Shown: positions 36,836-46,027 of the stretch, piece after piece
How the letters are laid out: each line of letters starts with the position of its first letter
Position numbering within the stretch: the stretch's first letter is position 1
Origin: Parapedobacter defluvii
GTDB taxonomy: Bacteria > Bacteroidota > Bacteroidia > Sphingobacteriales > Sphingobacteriaceae
DNA length: 64,000 bases
Assembly (NCBI RefSeq): GCF_014642075.1
Contig: NZ_BMIK01000008.1
Location: 62,001-126,000, forward strand
Direction: 5' to 3'
The notes under the pieces: model-generated
What the model was told of the DNA's origin: nothing
The model's input: the letters and a program-made list of their open reading frames with translations, nothing else
The model's database searches: none
Position numbers and translations under genes: made by a program

Positions 36836-37699
36836 CTAGTAAGCAATAGGATGATTGACATTGTTGAAACGGTCGATCGACAAGATATAATTGAAATCCG
36901 AAAGGGTAAAGGTTTCTTCGTCTTTACTCCTAATGAATTTTAGGGGAACTTTCCCGATGAAGGATGCCCACTGGGAAAATGTGCTGGGCGGACCGATGAG
37001 GAAATCACAGCATGAAAGTGCATGCAATTCCATCATAGGATCATTTGTGGGTATTCGGATAACCGGATAATTCAGTAGTAAGGTTTCGGAAATAGGCTCG
37101 TTGGAGCAGAGCAGAAAGCTGACTTTTTTGTCCTGTGAAGATAGGATTGATTGAAGTTGGTCCATATAATGAGCATATACATCGTCGCTATAATAGTAGA
37201 TTCCATTCTTATAGTTTTTGTAGTCGCCACGTCTTATATGCACGCCAATTAGTACCGTATCTTCGCTCAAAGGCAAGGCGCTGTTTACCATTGTTTTGAC
37301 ATGAATGGTTGGCTCGAATAAGGTTTGGATCGCTTCGTGATGTTTTGCGAGGTAGGATGGCGCGTACCGATCTTTCCAGCCCCTTACAAAAAGGAGCCGG
37401 GTCCTGTTGCGGGATACATCCAGAAAAGAGAATTCTTTGCGCCCGAAAACTGCTGTCTTACCGATTCCTTTTGTGATCAGGTAAAGTGCCTTTAGCCATC
37501 CTTTGGGATAAACATCTTTACAAGACAGCGAGAATTTTATCAATTTGTGTTGGGCCAAATTCGGAAACAAGGATAGATACTTCTCCGAAAAAAATAGTAC
37601 CAACATCTTTTCATTGTTCTCCAATGCAAAAGCAATGGACGGTAGAAAAGCAAACAGGCGATTACAAAGTTGATTTTTCTGTTCGTTGAAAATGATCAT
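36836..37699 (-). CDS. GT11-like alpha-1,2-fucosyltransferase
   Basis: A 287-residue enzyme whose VHIRRGDY (residues 153-160) is the GDP-fucose-binding HxRRxD motif of GT11 alpha-1,2-fucosyltransferases, followed by LLCSNEP and DFLIGPPSTFSQWASFIG, which fit the conserved C-terminal motifs. It should add fucose to a terminal galactose-type residue. It is transcribed leftward, convergent with the GT4-like gene, and is AT-richer than its neighbours, suggesting separate acquisition. A full -7 box lies upstream at 37740-37747. Confidence 0.85.
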   Translation of the reverse strand: MIIFNEQKNQLCNRLFAFLPSIAFALENNEKMLVLFFSEKYLSLFPNLAQHKLIKFSLSCKDVYPKGWLKALYLITKGIGKTAVFGRKEFSFLDVSRNRTRLLFVRGWKDRYAPSYLAKHHEAIQTLFEPTIHVKTMVNSALPLSEDTVLIGVHIRRGDYKNYKNGIYYYSDDVYAHYMDQLQSILSSQDKKVSFLLCSNEPISETLLLNYPVIRIPTNDPMMELHALSCCDFLIGPPSTFSQWASFIGKVPLKFIRSKDEETFTLSDFNYILSIDRFNNVNHPIAY

Positions 37700-37739
37700 T
37701 ATTGGATTGGTGGTTCCATTGATTTACAATTAGTCGGAC

Positions 37740-37773
37740 CAAAAATAGCAAAATAACCAAAATCTCAAACAAA
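37740..37773 (-). promoter_or_regulatory. Predicted promoter of the GT11-like gene
   Basis: On the minus strand TATTTTTG (37740-37747) matches TAnnTTTG; TTTG elements lie 18 bp (37766-37769) and 22 bp (37770-37773) upstream, close to the usual 19-21 bp spacing. Confidence 0.45.
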
Positions 37774-37808
37774 CGTTGATAATATCACCGGATCGGCTGA
37801 TTCGCGCT

Positions 37809-37837
37809 TTTGTCTTTGTTCAATTTCGCTATCTTTG
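37809..37837 (+). promoter_or_regulatory. Predicted promoter of the rightward GT2 operon
   Basis: TATCTTTG at 37830-37837 matches the -7 consensus; a TTTG at 37809-37812 is 17 bp upstream, slightly short. Its position makes the in-frame ATG at 37843 fall at or near the transcript start and supports ATG 37882. Confidence 0.42.
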
Positions 37838-37881
37838 CGCAAATGGAGCAACCCAATTGGATGGCCAACGTTTATGTATGT

Positions 37882-38706
37882 ATGTCTGTTAAAACCAGTT
37901 TAATCATATCAGTATATAAAAATACGTTGTTCTTGAATGCAGTGCTTGCCAGTCTTCGCTATCAAACACGGAAGCCGGATGAGGTAATTGTTTCAGAAGA
38001 TGGCGATAGCCGGGAAATGCAGGAATTCCTCGCAGGGTATGAAAGTGATCTGACGCTGATCCACCTTACCCAGAAAGACAGGGGATGGCGGAAAAATGAG
38101 GCCTTAAACCGGGCAATTGTTGCCGCTTCCGGCGATTACCTGATTTTTATCGATGGCGACTGTGTGCTCCATACGCATTTTATTGAAAATCATGTACGTT
38201 TAGCCTGTCAGAAAGATATCCTTGCCGGTAAACGTGTCAAGCTCGGCCCGCTTTTCAGCAGCGAGCTGCAAAAAACACCGGTGCCGTGTTTTCAGCGGAG
38301 CATATTGGGGCGTATCCGGCAATTACGGAAAGATGGGGCGCAGTTTGTGGAAGAAGCCCTGTATATACCGCTTAATCCGCTTTCAAACGCTATTGTCCGT
38401 ATGCTCGGCATTAGTTCGATAAAAGGGTGTAATTTTTCCTGTTATAAGGAGGCTATGTTGGCCATCAATGGATTTGACGAAGACTATACCCGGCCCGCGG
38501 TTGGTGAAGACATCGATTTGATATGGCGTTTCAAGGGAATGGGCTATCGGATTGTATCAGTCAAGCACTTTGCGGTACAGTACCATTTGTATCATGTGGA
38601 AAGCTGGAGTTCGCAGGAAGAAAATATGACATTGCTCCGCCAAAAGCAAGCCTCACGGCAGTACCGGTGTCTAAACGGAATTGAAAAGCTGTCACTTGTT
38701 GGATGA
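37882..38706 (+). CDS. GT2-family glycosyltransferase with C-terminal galactosyltransferase-type domain
   Basis: A 274-residue GT-A enzyme. TSLIISVYKN opens the Rossmann-like fold, VIVSEDGD gives the first nucleotide-binding acidic residue, IFIDGDCV is the metal-binding DxD-type motif, and FDEDYTRPAVGEDIDLIWRF matches the glyco_transf_7C acceptor region. Upstream in-frame ATGs (37843, 37861) are unlikely given the motif and promoter position. Its stop overlaps the next gene by 4 bp. Confidence 0.88.
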   Translation: MSVKTSLIISVYKNTLFLNAVLASLRYQTRKPDEVIVSEDGDSREMQEFLAGYESDLTLIHLTQKDRGWRKNEALNRAIVAASGDYLIFIDGDCVLHTHFIENHVRLACQKDILAGKRVKLGPLFSSELQKTPVPCFQRSILGRIRQLRKDGAQFVEEALYIPLNPLSNAIVRMLGISSIKGCNFSCYKEAMLAINGFDEDYTRPAVGEDIDLIWRFKGMGYRIVSVKHFAVQYHLYHVESWSSQEENMTLLRQKQASRQYRCLNGIEKLSLVG

Positions 38707-39461
38707 GCCAAAAAGTTATATACACAGCCATATTTGGAAACTATGAGGGATTATTGCCCCAAAAGGAAATAGCCGGATGGGATTTCGTATGTTTCACCGA
38801 TAATCCGTCCCTGAAGGCTTCACCCTGGCAAATCCGGCTGATTGAACCACCGGTTCCAGGAGATTACACGCGGAGCAACCGGTTCATAAAAATTAATCCT
38901 CATTTATTTTTTCCCGATTATGAGATCAGTATCTTTATAGACGGTAATATGCTTGTTATCGGCAATCCGGACAGATTGGTTGAGACGGTATTGGCTGATT
39001 ACGCAATGGCTTGTTTTGACCACGAGCAGGCTAAACGTGACCCGCGCAATTGCATTTATAGCGAGTATAACTTTTTAAAACAGCTGGCAGAGCACCAAGG
39101 AATTTATAAAGATGATCCACAGGTAATGAAGCAACATATTGAATTTTTACGTGCCCACCAATATCCGGAACGTATGGGATTGATAGTCGGTACGGTCTTG
39201 GTTCGCAGGCATCATGATCCACAGCTCATCCGGGTAATGGAAGATTGGTGGTACATGGTCAAAAGCTATAGCAAACGGGATCAATTAAGCTTCAATTATG
39301 TTGCGTGGAAACATGGATTTACGTATCGGATAATTCCGGGGGATATCCGCAGAGGAAATGGTTATTTTTATATGTTAGGAAAACATCGGAAAGACTGGAC
39401 CGCCAAATTATGGAAATTTCGGTGGAAGGAACGGTTGGGACTGGTTAAAATTCATAAATAG
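38703..39461 (+). CDS. DUF616/TOD1-MUCI70-type glycosyltransferase-like protein
   Basis: A 252-residue protein whose opening KVIYTAIFGNYEGL, DFVCFTDNP and central IFIDGNMLV are hallmarks of the DUF616 (TOD1/MUCI70) glycosyltransferase-like family, with a D-x-N in place of the DxD motif. It presumably adds a sugar to the glycan made by the neighbouring GT2 enzymes. It overlaps the previous gene by ATGA and the next GT begins 4 bp later. Confidence 0.82.
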   Translation: MSQKVIYTAIFGNYEGLLPQKEIAGWDFVCFTDNPSLKASPWQIRLIEPPVPGDYTRSNRFIKINPHLFFPDYEISIFIDGNMLVIGNPDRLVETVLADYAMACFDHEQAKRDPRNCIYSEYNFLKQLAEHQGIYKDDPQVMKQHIEFLRAHQYPERMGLIVGTVLVRRHHDPQLIRVMEDWWYMVKSYSKRDQLSFNYVAWKHGFTYRIIPGDIRRGNGYFYMLGKHRKDWTAKLWKFRWKERLGLVKIHK

Positions 39462-39465
39462 GCAA

Positions 39466-40194
39466 ATGGAATTCCCGGCTATCAGAGCAATTGTTGTTAC
39501 TCCAGTCAAAGATGCCATCGAAAACACACTGGAAACCATACGGGCAGTCCACGCAAGTAAAACGACGGTCAAACACATCGTTTATAACGACTTCAGCCTT
39601 GCAGAAACGAAAGAAGTACTTGAGCAGCAAAAGCGGTCATTCGGCTATCGGTTAATTCATCTTGAAGACCTGACCAGTCACCCTTCACCCAATTACAGGC
39701 GTGTCCTCCAGGATGCACAGCAGCAGGCGTTGAAGGAAAGTCTCCCCTTAATTATCGTAGAGTCTGATGTCATTGTCAAGCCGGATACGTTTGAGCGGTT
39801 GCTTGAATTTTATAAGCAGCATACGAATGCAGGCCTTATTGGTGCGGTTACGGTCGATGAAAAGGGAACGGTCAATTTTCCCTACCTGCGTTTTAAAGAC
39901 CAATCCATTGAATCCGGTAGTATTGAGACAAAAAAGAGCTTGAGTTTCTGTTGTACATTGATCTCGCTCGAGTTTCTCCAACAGTATGATTTTGTTCATC
40001 TCAATGAATCAAAAGATTGGTTTGATACCTTTATTTCCTACCAGGCAACGGATATGGGGTTTAAAAACTACCTGCTGTACGATGTTCCCGTTTGGCATAG
40101 GCCACATGGCAGCCGGCCCTGGAAACAACTGAAGTATACCAACCCGTTAAAATATTATCTACTTAAGTTTCTGAAAAGAAGGGACAAGATATGA
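39466..40194 (+). CDS. GT2-like glycosyltransferase
   Basis: A 242-residue GT-A-like protein: AIVVTPVKDAIENTLETI is the N-terminal strand and loop, HIVYNDFS the first acidic site, and LIIVESDVIVKPDTF contains an ExD in the DxD position. The C-terminal part with KDWFDTFISYQATDMGF fits the acceptor region. It is shorter and more divergent than the other GT2 enzymes here. It overlaps the next gene by ATGA, so it is part of the same operon. Confidence 0.8.
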   Translation: MEFPAIRAIVVTPVKDAIENTLETIRAVHASKTTVKHIVYNDFSLAETKEVLEQQKRSFGYRLIHLEDLTSHPSPNYRRVLQDAQQQALKESLPLIIVESDVIVKPDTFERLLEFYKQHTNAGLIGAVTVDEKGTVNFPYLRFKDQSIESGSIETKKSLSFCCTLISLEFLQQYDFVHLNESKDWFDTFISYQATDMGFKNYLLYDVPVWHRPHGSRPWKQLKYTNPLKYYLLKFLKRRDKI

Positions 40195-40958
40195 ACCCGT
40201 TGGTATCCATCGTCATTCCATTTTACAACATGGAAGGGTTTTTGGCTCAGACTATTGATTGGGCACTGGAATCTACATATCGGCCCATGGAAATCATTTT
40301 GGTTGACGATGGATCCACAGACGGCGGTGCCGCGATTGCCAAAGATTACGCTAGGCGTTTGGATCATATTTCCTTTTTGCAACAAGAAAACCAGGGTGTA
40401 TCCGTAGCACGGAATTATGGTATCAGCGAAGCAAAAGGTACCTACATCTTGCCGTTGGACGGCGATGACCGGATCTGTCCGGGATTCATCGCCGAAGCGG
40501 TCCATGTATTGGAAGCCCATCCCCAGGTAAAGGTTGTAACTGCAGAAGGTGAATTTTTTGGCGACAAGAGCGGCCGCCGCAAGCTGCCGGAGTTTGATAT
40601 CCGCTTGTTGGCGCGGAAAAATATTCTCCATGTCAGCGCGCTCTACCGGAAGTCGGATTGGAAGCAAGCAGGAGGCTACTGCCCGGAAATGAAAGGGCGA
40701 GAAGACTGGGATTTTTGGATCTCGATGCTTAAAAACGGTGGGGAAGTGGTCCGGTTGCCGATGATCGGTTACCAATACCGCATCCGGCCCAATTCCAAAC
40801 GGATACGGACCCGGAAGTTGAAAAAACAGATAAACGATTTGCTCAATGCCCGGCATACTGAATTTTTTAGGCATGTATTGGGTGGTCCGTTACGCATCCA
40901 CCGTACCTGGTCTAAGCCATACAATAAACTGTTGGCTTTTCTCGGACTGTTGAAATAA
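40191..40958 (+). CDS. GT2-family glycosyltransferase
   Basis: A 255-residue classical GT2 enzyme: VSIVIPFYNMEGFL, ILVDDGSTDGG and LPLDGDDRI (DxD-type) are all present, with GREDWDFWISML as the acceptor-site ED motif. It should transfer a sugar from a nucleotide donor during surface-glycan assembly. It overlaps the preceding gene by ATGA and is followed by a 92-bp gap. Confidence 0.93.
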   Translation: MNPLVSIVIPFYNMEGFLAQTIDWALESTYRPMEIILVDDGSTDGGAAIAKDYARRLDHISFLQQENQGVSVARNYGISEAKGTYILPLDGDDRICPGFIAEAVHVLEAHPQVKVVTAEGEFFGDKSGRRKLPEFDIRLLARKNILHVSALYRKSDWKQAGGYCPEMKGREDWDFWISMLKNGGEVVRLPMIGYQYRIRPNSKRIRTRKLKKQINDLLNARHTEFFRHVLGGPLRIHRTWSKPYNKLLAFLGLLK

Positions 40959-41050
40959 GGGTAACCCGTGTATCGAAAACAATTTTTTGCTCGTTTAGTT
41001 AATTACCGGCAACGGTATGCAAGAAATGAGTGTAACCTTTAAAAGAAGAT

Positions 41051-41977
41051 ATGCCTACGGTTTCTGTGATTATCCCAAACTATAATCATGCAAAGTACTT
41101 GCGGAGGCGTATTGATAGTGTGCTTGCACAAACTTTCCAAGATTTTGAGATCATTCTGTTGGATGACTGTTCGACGGATGGTAGTCAGGATATCATTGAA
41201 TCCTATCGTGGAAATACCAGTGTATCACATATTGTATATAATGAGGAGAATAGCGGGAGTCCATTTAAGCAATGGGAAAAAGGAATCGTGCTTGCGAAAG
41301 GGAAATATATTTGGATTGCAGAAAGCGATGATTGGTGCGAGTGTAACCTCTTAGCATCGTTATTGCCGCCTTTGGAAGCAGATAGTCGTTGCGTAATCAG
41401 TTATTGCCAGTGTTATATGGTAGACGACGAAGGTCGCATCAAATCTCAGTCGCACTATCCCAGACTTCAGGAATCCCTGCGGGGAGACCGGTTTGTGCGG
41501 GAACACATGGTAAAGGGTAATGCTATCTGGAATGCGAGTATGGCCATTTGGCGGAGAGAGTTATATGCTGGCCTAAAAAAGGATTTTTTGGACTACCGGT
41601 TTTGTGGCGATTGGTTGTTTTGGATCCGGTTGGCGTTGACAGGCACGGTAAATATCGATGGAAGAGCGCTGAATTATTTTCGCAAACACGATGGTGATGT
41701 GAGCGGACCGGCATACAGCTCGGGCTATAATTTTGTCGAAGAACTACACCTGCTTAGCACAGTTTACAAAGAAGGAATCATTGGGGATGTAGAATATAAA
41801 GTCGGTTATAAAGCTAAATTTAGAGATTTTTGGAGAAGACGGCAAAGGTTTGATACGCAAGTTCAAAACACAATTATGTCGTATTTTCGTAAACCTGCTT
41901 CGAAAAAAACAAGTTATGTCAAAGTGCTGGGAAGTGCGATATGGGACAATTGGAAACATCCTTCCCGGAAACATTGA
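41051..41977 (+). CDS. GT2-family glycosyltransferase
   Basis: A 308-residue GT2 enzyme: VSVIIPNYNHAKYL, ILLDDCSTDGS and IWIAESDDWCE (DxD-type) define the catalytic domain; the about 90-residue C-terminal tail is basic and helical. It probably belongs to the rightward glycosyltransferase operon but may have its own promoter in the 92-bp gap, where no clear -7 box is seen. Confidence 0.92.
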   Translation: MPTVSVIIPNYNHAKYLRRRIDSVLAQTFQDFEIILLDDCSTDGSQDIIESYRGNTSVSHIVYNEENSGSPFKQWEKGIVLAKGKYIWIAESDDWCECNLLASLLPPLEADSRCVISYCQCYMVDDEGRIKSQSHYPRLQESLRGDRFVREHMVKGNAIWNASMAIWRRELYAGLKKDFLDYRFCGDWLFWIRLALTGTVNIDGRALNYFRKHDGDVSGPAYSSGYNFVEELHLLSTVYKEGIIGDVEYKVGYKAKFRDFWRRRQRFDTQVQNTIMSYFRKPASKKTSYVKVLGSAIWDNWKHPSRKH

Positions 41978-42003
41978 ACGCAATTGTCATTCGGATCTCA
42001 AAC

Positions 42004-42999
42004 ATGGACTATAGTATCATTATATGCTCTTTCAATCCCGATGATCGCTTGCTGCTTCGGTGCTTGGAAGCTGTACGGCTATTGGACAAGCGTGGAATTG
42101 GCGTCGAAACGATTGTCGTTGACAACAACAGCGTTCCTCCATTAGCGGAACGTCCATATGTGCGGCATTTCTTAAACAATAGCCCTGATACCCGCCTTGT
42201 CCCGGCCAAGGAACAGGGGCTAGTGAATGCCCGGATCGCCGGCATAGGGGCTGCTCAGGGGCAATGGGCATTGTTTCTTGATGATGACAATGAAGTTGAA
42301 CCAACTTACTTACAGGAACTGCGTGAGCTTCGCAGAAGGCATCCATCCGTGGGGGCTTGGGGTCCCGGCCATGTGGAGGTTGAATTCACAGATGGGATAG
42401 CAAATGGTCTGGAGGGGCTTGCTTATCATATTTTTCAGGGAAAGGAGATCAGATTCACAGAATTTGCGTCCATCCGAAATTGGCAACCGTGTTATCCATT
42501 TGGAACAGGTCTAGCCATGTGCATGGATATTCTCAAACCATATGTTTCGTGGGTAAAAGGAGGTGAACTGTCGGCGACTGGTAGGAAGGGGGCAACATTG
42601 GCCAGTGGAGAAGACATCCAAATGGTCATGTTATGTGTACGGGAAGGTTTCGCTGCGGGGCAATCGCCCCGTCTCGGAGTTGCGCATCTTATCCCGGCAA
42701 AGCGAGCCAATTTGCAGTATATGGGGCGGTTGGCGTTCGGTAGTAATCTGGACTTTCATGCAGCTATTGCCGAACTGATTCCGGAATACCGGGAAGAATG
42801 GGCTCCCCAACCGCAGACAGCCTTTAAATTTGGATTTAAAGTTATCAAACGGTATGGTTCCTGGTTATGGAATGCCACTCCCGCGAAAAAGATCAAGTTG
42901 GCAACTTATATCGGAAGCATGACCAGTTTATATGGTATTCACCGAAAACAATTACCCAAATGCGTGAACTTTGTTATAGATCGATTGAAATTGCGTTGA
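42004..42999 (+). CDS. GT2-family glycosyltransferase
   Basis: A 331-residue GT2 enzyme. YSIIICSFNPDDRLL, TIVVDNNSVPPL and ALFLDDDNEVEP (DxD-type) are visible, with GEDIQMVML as the acceptor-site motif. The frame runs 21 codons further upstream into the end of the previous gene, but the domain begins at ATG 42004, 26 bp after that gene. It is probably in the same operon. Confidence 0.9.
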   Translation: MDYSIIICSFNPDDRLLLRCLEAVRLLDKRGIGVETIVVDNNSVPPLAERPYVRHFLNNSPDTRLVPAKEQGLVNARIAGIGAAQGQWALFLDDDNEVEPTYLQELRELRRRHPSVGAWGPGHVEVEFTDGIANGLEGLAYHIFQGKEIRFTEFASIRNWQPCYPFGTGLAMCMDILKPYVSWVKGGELSATGRKGATLASGEDIQMVMLCVREGFAAGQSPRLGVAHLIPAKRANLQYMGRLAFGSNLDFHAAIAELIPEYREEWAPQPQTAFKFGFKVIKRYGSWLWNATPAKKIKLATYIGSMTSLYGIHRKQLPKCVNFVIDRLKLR

Positions 43000-43027
43000 T
43001 TGAGTAAAAGTAGGATAGGTTGTGATA

Positions 43028-44152
43028 ATGCAAAGCAAAAAAAATATTGATATTGTTATCCCCTCGTATCGGTTAGAGGAGAAGTATATCATCCCCCTGA
43101 TTGACCTGCCAAAACCGGAAGGTTGGTCGTTTAATTATTTTATCGTTGTAGATAATCCTGCCGTAAAGATCTCACCGCAAATCGAGTCATATGCCGCAAC
43201 CGGTTTGGTTACCTTATTGATAAATCCCTATAACCTTGGTGCTTCTTTGAGCCGGAACAGGGGGATGGAAGCAGGTACAGGTCAATGGGTGTTATTTTTG
43301 GACGATGACATCCGAGCAGAAAATGAGCTTTTGTTTCACTATGTGAATGCGATAGAACGATATCCGGAAGAAATTGGTTTCATCGGTTTGGTTAAGCTGC
43401 CACCTCCGCCCACGGCCTTTGCAAAAGCACTGCTGATGAATGGATCGATGATGATTTTCGGTATCGCGGAAAAAACCCCGTCATTTTCGTGGGGAGCTAC
43501 GGCTAACATGATGGTGAAGCGCAGTGCCGTGGGCGACATCAGGTTTTCGGAAAAATACCCGAAATTCGGGGGCGGGGAGGACGTGGATTTCTTTTTGAGC
43601 GTGCGTGATAAAAACCAATGCGGGGACTACAGGACATTGAAGGAAGCGGTGGTTTGCCACCCGTGGTGGAAAGAAGGTAAACCGGACTTTGTGCGTCATT
43701 TCCGATATGGCGAAGGGAACAGCTACCTGGCAGCGTTTAATCCCCAATATGCGTACTATGATTTTCCTAATACTCCGGAGACTTTATTTTTAATGGTTGT
43801 AGTGCTGCCCGTGGCTGCTATTGCTTCTTCTTCGGGGTTAGTTGTATGGATAACCGTGTTCGGTTGGGTTGTGGTTGCTGAGGCAATTGCAACATGGATA
43901 CAGCTTGCTAAACGGCATGCATCTGTGACGGTTCCGATACTTTACTATGTCCTGCGGTTGAAATTTGCGTACTCCACCGGTATGCTTATGGCAAACCTTC
44001 GCAGAGGGCGCTTAAAAGGTATTGGCGAGCGATTCGAGTTCAAAGGGCAGCATCACAGAAATGGTTTTTTTCAGTTCAATACCTATAAGATCGTGAAATG
44101 GGTGTTGTACATTTTTGTGTTATTGCTTTTAGGTTACTTGTGTTTGCGTTAA
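43028..44152 (+). CDS. GT2-family glycosyltransferase with C-terminal membrane segments
   Basis: A 374-residue protein with a GT2 catalytic domain (IDIVIPSYRLEEKY, FIVVDNPAV, VLFLDDDIRAEN, GGGEDVDFFLSV) followed by hydrophobic segments near residues 250-290 and at the C-terminus (WVLYIFVLLLLGYLCL), so it is probably anchored in the inner membrane. It is the last gene of the rightward run. Its stop codon shares TTAA with the stop of the converging GT10 gene. ATG 43028 is preferred to a GTG two codons upstream. Confidence 0.88.
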   Translation: MQSKKNIDIVIPSYRLEEKYIIPLIDLPKPEGWSFNYFIVVDNPAVKISPQIESYAATGLVTLLINPYNLGASLSRNRGMEAGTGQWVLFLDDDIRAENELLFHYVNAIERYPEEIGFIGLVKLPPPPTAFAKALLMNGSMMIFGIAEKTPSFSWGATANMMVKRSAVGDIRFSEKYPKFGGGEDVDFFLSVRDKNQCGDYRTLKEAVVCHPWWKEGKPDFVRHFRYGEGNSYLAAFNPQYAYYDFPNTPETLFLMVVVLPVAAIASSSGLVVWITVFGWVVVAEAIATWIQLAKRHASVTVPILYYVLRLKFAYSTGMLMANLRRGRLKGIGERFEFKGQHHRNGFFQFNTYKIVKWVLYIFVLLLLGYLCLR

Positions 44153-45102
44153 CCGTTAACCAGATTAACCAGTTTTTCACGCAAGAGATTTATTCGTTCC
44201 CAGATATGTGCGGCAGCCGCAGGTTTGAACTTTGGCTGTCTTAAAAATGCCCGGTACTTTTCCGGGTCCCGATGGAGTTCTTCCACCCGCCGGACAAGCT
44301 GGTTGAGGGAATGTTTCCCTTGATAGAAAAGCACGGCGTCGGGATTTACGATATCCGGTTCCGGCTCGTTACCACTGCCCCAATAGATGGGGACTGTACT
44401 GGCCCGGAAACATTGGAAGAGCTTCTCCGTCACGTATCCGGGGTAATCCGTGTTTTCCGGGCAGATATTAAAATTGAAAGCCCGGAGCATTTCTGTTTTG
44501 TCGTCGTTATACCGGGTTCGCAACACATCGGAATTGTTTAGCAATCGGCCTGCACTGGTTACCTGTTCGATGCGGCCCAATGCGTGGAAGAGTCCGGTCC
44601 GAATGCCGTTTTTATCATGGCTTGATACCAGCGAACAGAAGCCGCGTTCCGGTGGAGGGGGGAGCGAGAAGTTATCTAATACATATTGGATTTCCTGCTG
44701 TGTCTGCGTAATACCGAAAAAATAAAATATCCAAATGGGAAAACGGACGTATTTGGGATGATTTATATCATCGAACCCAAGCGATATATCAACATCATTC
44801 AGGCAGTGGTCACGGTATTCGTGGAATCTTCTTACATTCTCGCCCGTATAAAATACTTTTATGCGGCTCCTGCTTTCCTTGATGGCGTTCCTGGGACCGA
44901 ATACGGAGCTCAACAAAACACCGTTATCCTTAGACAGCCTGGAGCCTACATGCTGCAGAATGAATTGATACAGCCATATTTCCTCGCGTGGCTGGGACGT
45001 CCAGAAATTAAGTAATTCGATGTGATTTTCGTCGGGTAGGTAGGTGTAATTAGCAGGCTCTCGATACCATCCAATTTTTTGGAGAAGACGCTTGACATGC
45101 AT
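44149..45102 (-). CDS. GT10-family alpha-1,3/1,4-fucosyltransferase
   Basis: A 317-residue enzyme with the GT10 donor-binding motif: FNICPENTDYPGYVTEKLF (from residue 211) followed by VPIYWG. Such enzymes move fucose from GDP-fucose to GlcNAc or related residues, as in Lewis-type structures. The N-terminal half has KVFYTGENVR, which also fits. No signal peptide or membrane segment is visible, as usual for bacterial members. It is transcribed leftward, 12 bp after a GT2 gene. Confidence 0.93.
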   Translation of the reverse strand: MHVKRLLQKIGWYREPANYTYLPDENHIELLNFWTSQPREEIWLYQFILQHVGSRLSKDNGVLLSSVFGPRNAIKESRSRIKVFYTGENVRRFHEYRDHCLNDVDISLGFDDINHPKYVRFPIWIFYFFGITQTQQEIQYVLDNFSLPPPPERGFCSLVSSHDKNGIRTGLFHALGRIEQVTSAGRLLNNSDVLRTRYNDDKTEMLRAFNFNICPENTDYPGYVTEKLFQCFRASTVPIYWGSGNEPEPDIVNPDAVLFYQGKHSLNQLVRRVEELHRDPEKYRAFLRQPKFKPAAAAHIWERINLLREKLVNLVNG

Positions 45103-45114
45103 GGTCGTTGAAAA

Positions 45115-45918
45115 TCATTGTGGTTGGTTCAGGGTTGAATTATAGCCATTGGTACATTGTTTGGTACCCGAGGAGAGCACCCGTTCGTATACCGCTTTGT
45201 TGGCCGATTCGTTTGCGCGGGAGTTGTGCGGGTGGTCGATGTGGAAGCAGACTGCAGCCCATTTCAGGTGACGTTTTCGGATACCGTTGTTCACGAACCG
45301 AGCAGCAAGTTCGATGTCTTCATGACCCCACCCAGTCAAGTCATTATTGTAGCCGTTGACCAAGACAAAATCCGATTTCCAGTAGGCCATATTGCAACCC
45401 TTGACGTCAGCCGGATTGTATGGGTCCGTTCGAATAAAGGACGAAAGAGCGGGGATGTGCAGGGCGTTTAAGCGGTGCTTAACTCCTTTTGAAAAAGGGC
45501 CGAAGTGTGTCCGCCGCACTTGTAGGGCATGCCGCGTTGTGGAACTGTCGAGCATGGCACGGCTTCCCCGGATAAATTGTCCCTGTTTCGCCACGCTTAA
45601 GTGATCACGCACAAACTCGGGATGGACGATGATGTCTCCATCTATTTGTATGAGGTACGCACCCTTTGCCTCCTTAACTGCTGTGTTCAGGATAATCGTC
45701 TTGCGGAAACCCTCGTCTGAATGCCACACATGTTTGATGGGTTTGGGTGAGTCGTTCTGATACCGTTGAATGAGCGCCCGGGTTTCGTCCCCCGAGCCAT
45801 CATCCGCAATGATAATTTCATCGGGAAGCTGGTGTTGGTCCAGTACGCTTTTTAAACACAAATCAAGCGCTTCCGGCCAATTGTAAGTCGATATGATAAG
45901 TGACGAACTGATGTGCAT
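45115..45918 (-). CDS. GT2-family glycosyltransferase with galactosyltransferase-type C-terminus
   Basis: A 267-residue enzyme: SSLIISTYNWPEAL, IIIADDGSGDETRA and IQIDGDIIVHP (DxD) form the GT-A domain, and LTGWGHEDIELAARF is the glyco_transf_7C motif. It resembles the gene at 37882. It is followed after 12 bp by the GT10 gene, so the two are probably one operon. A -7 box lies upstream at 45968-45975. Confidence 0.92.
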   Translation of the reverse strand: MHISSSLIISTYNWPEALDLCLKSVLDQHQLPDEIIIADDGSGDETRALIQRYQNDSPKPIKHVWHSDEGFRKTIILNTAVKEAKGAYLIQIDGDIIVHPEFVRDHLSVAKQGQFIRGSRAMLDSSTTRHALQVRRTHFGPFSKGVKHRLNALHIPALSSFIRTDPYNPADVKGCNMAYWKSDFVLVNGYNNDLTGWGHEDIELAARFVNNGIRKRHLKWAAVCFHIDHPHNSRANESANKAVYERVLSSGTKQCTNGYNSTLNQPQ

Positions 45919-45967
45919 ATTGCGCTTAAACTTCGAATCTTGTAAACGATCTCATGGCGTATTCCTG

Positions 45968-45975
45968 CAAAAATA
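45968..45975 (-). promoter_or_regulatory. Predicted -7 box for the GT2-GT10 operon
   Basis: The minus strand reads TATTTTTG, a full match to TAnnTTTG, 50 bp before the start codon. No TTG is seen at the usual -33 distance. Confidence 0.4.
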
Positions 45976-46027
45976 ACGAATTTTTGGTAAGAATTGTTAG
46001 CTCGTACCTGTATCTTCCTTAGCATCG

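Noticed and set aside
40155-40874. 239-codon antisense frame opposite a GT2 gene
   Set aside because: It lies wholly opposite the GT2 gene, which has clear family motifs; the antisense product has no recognisable domain or start context.
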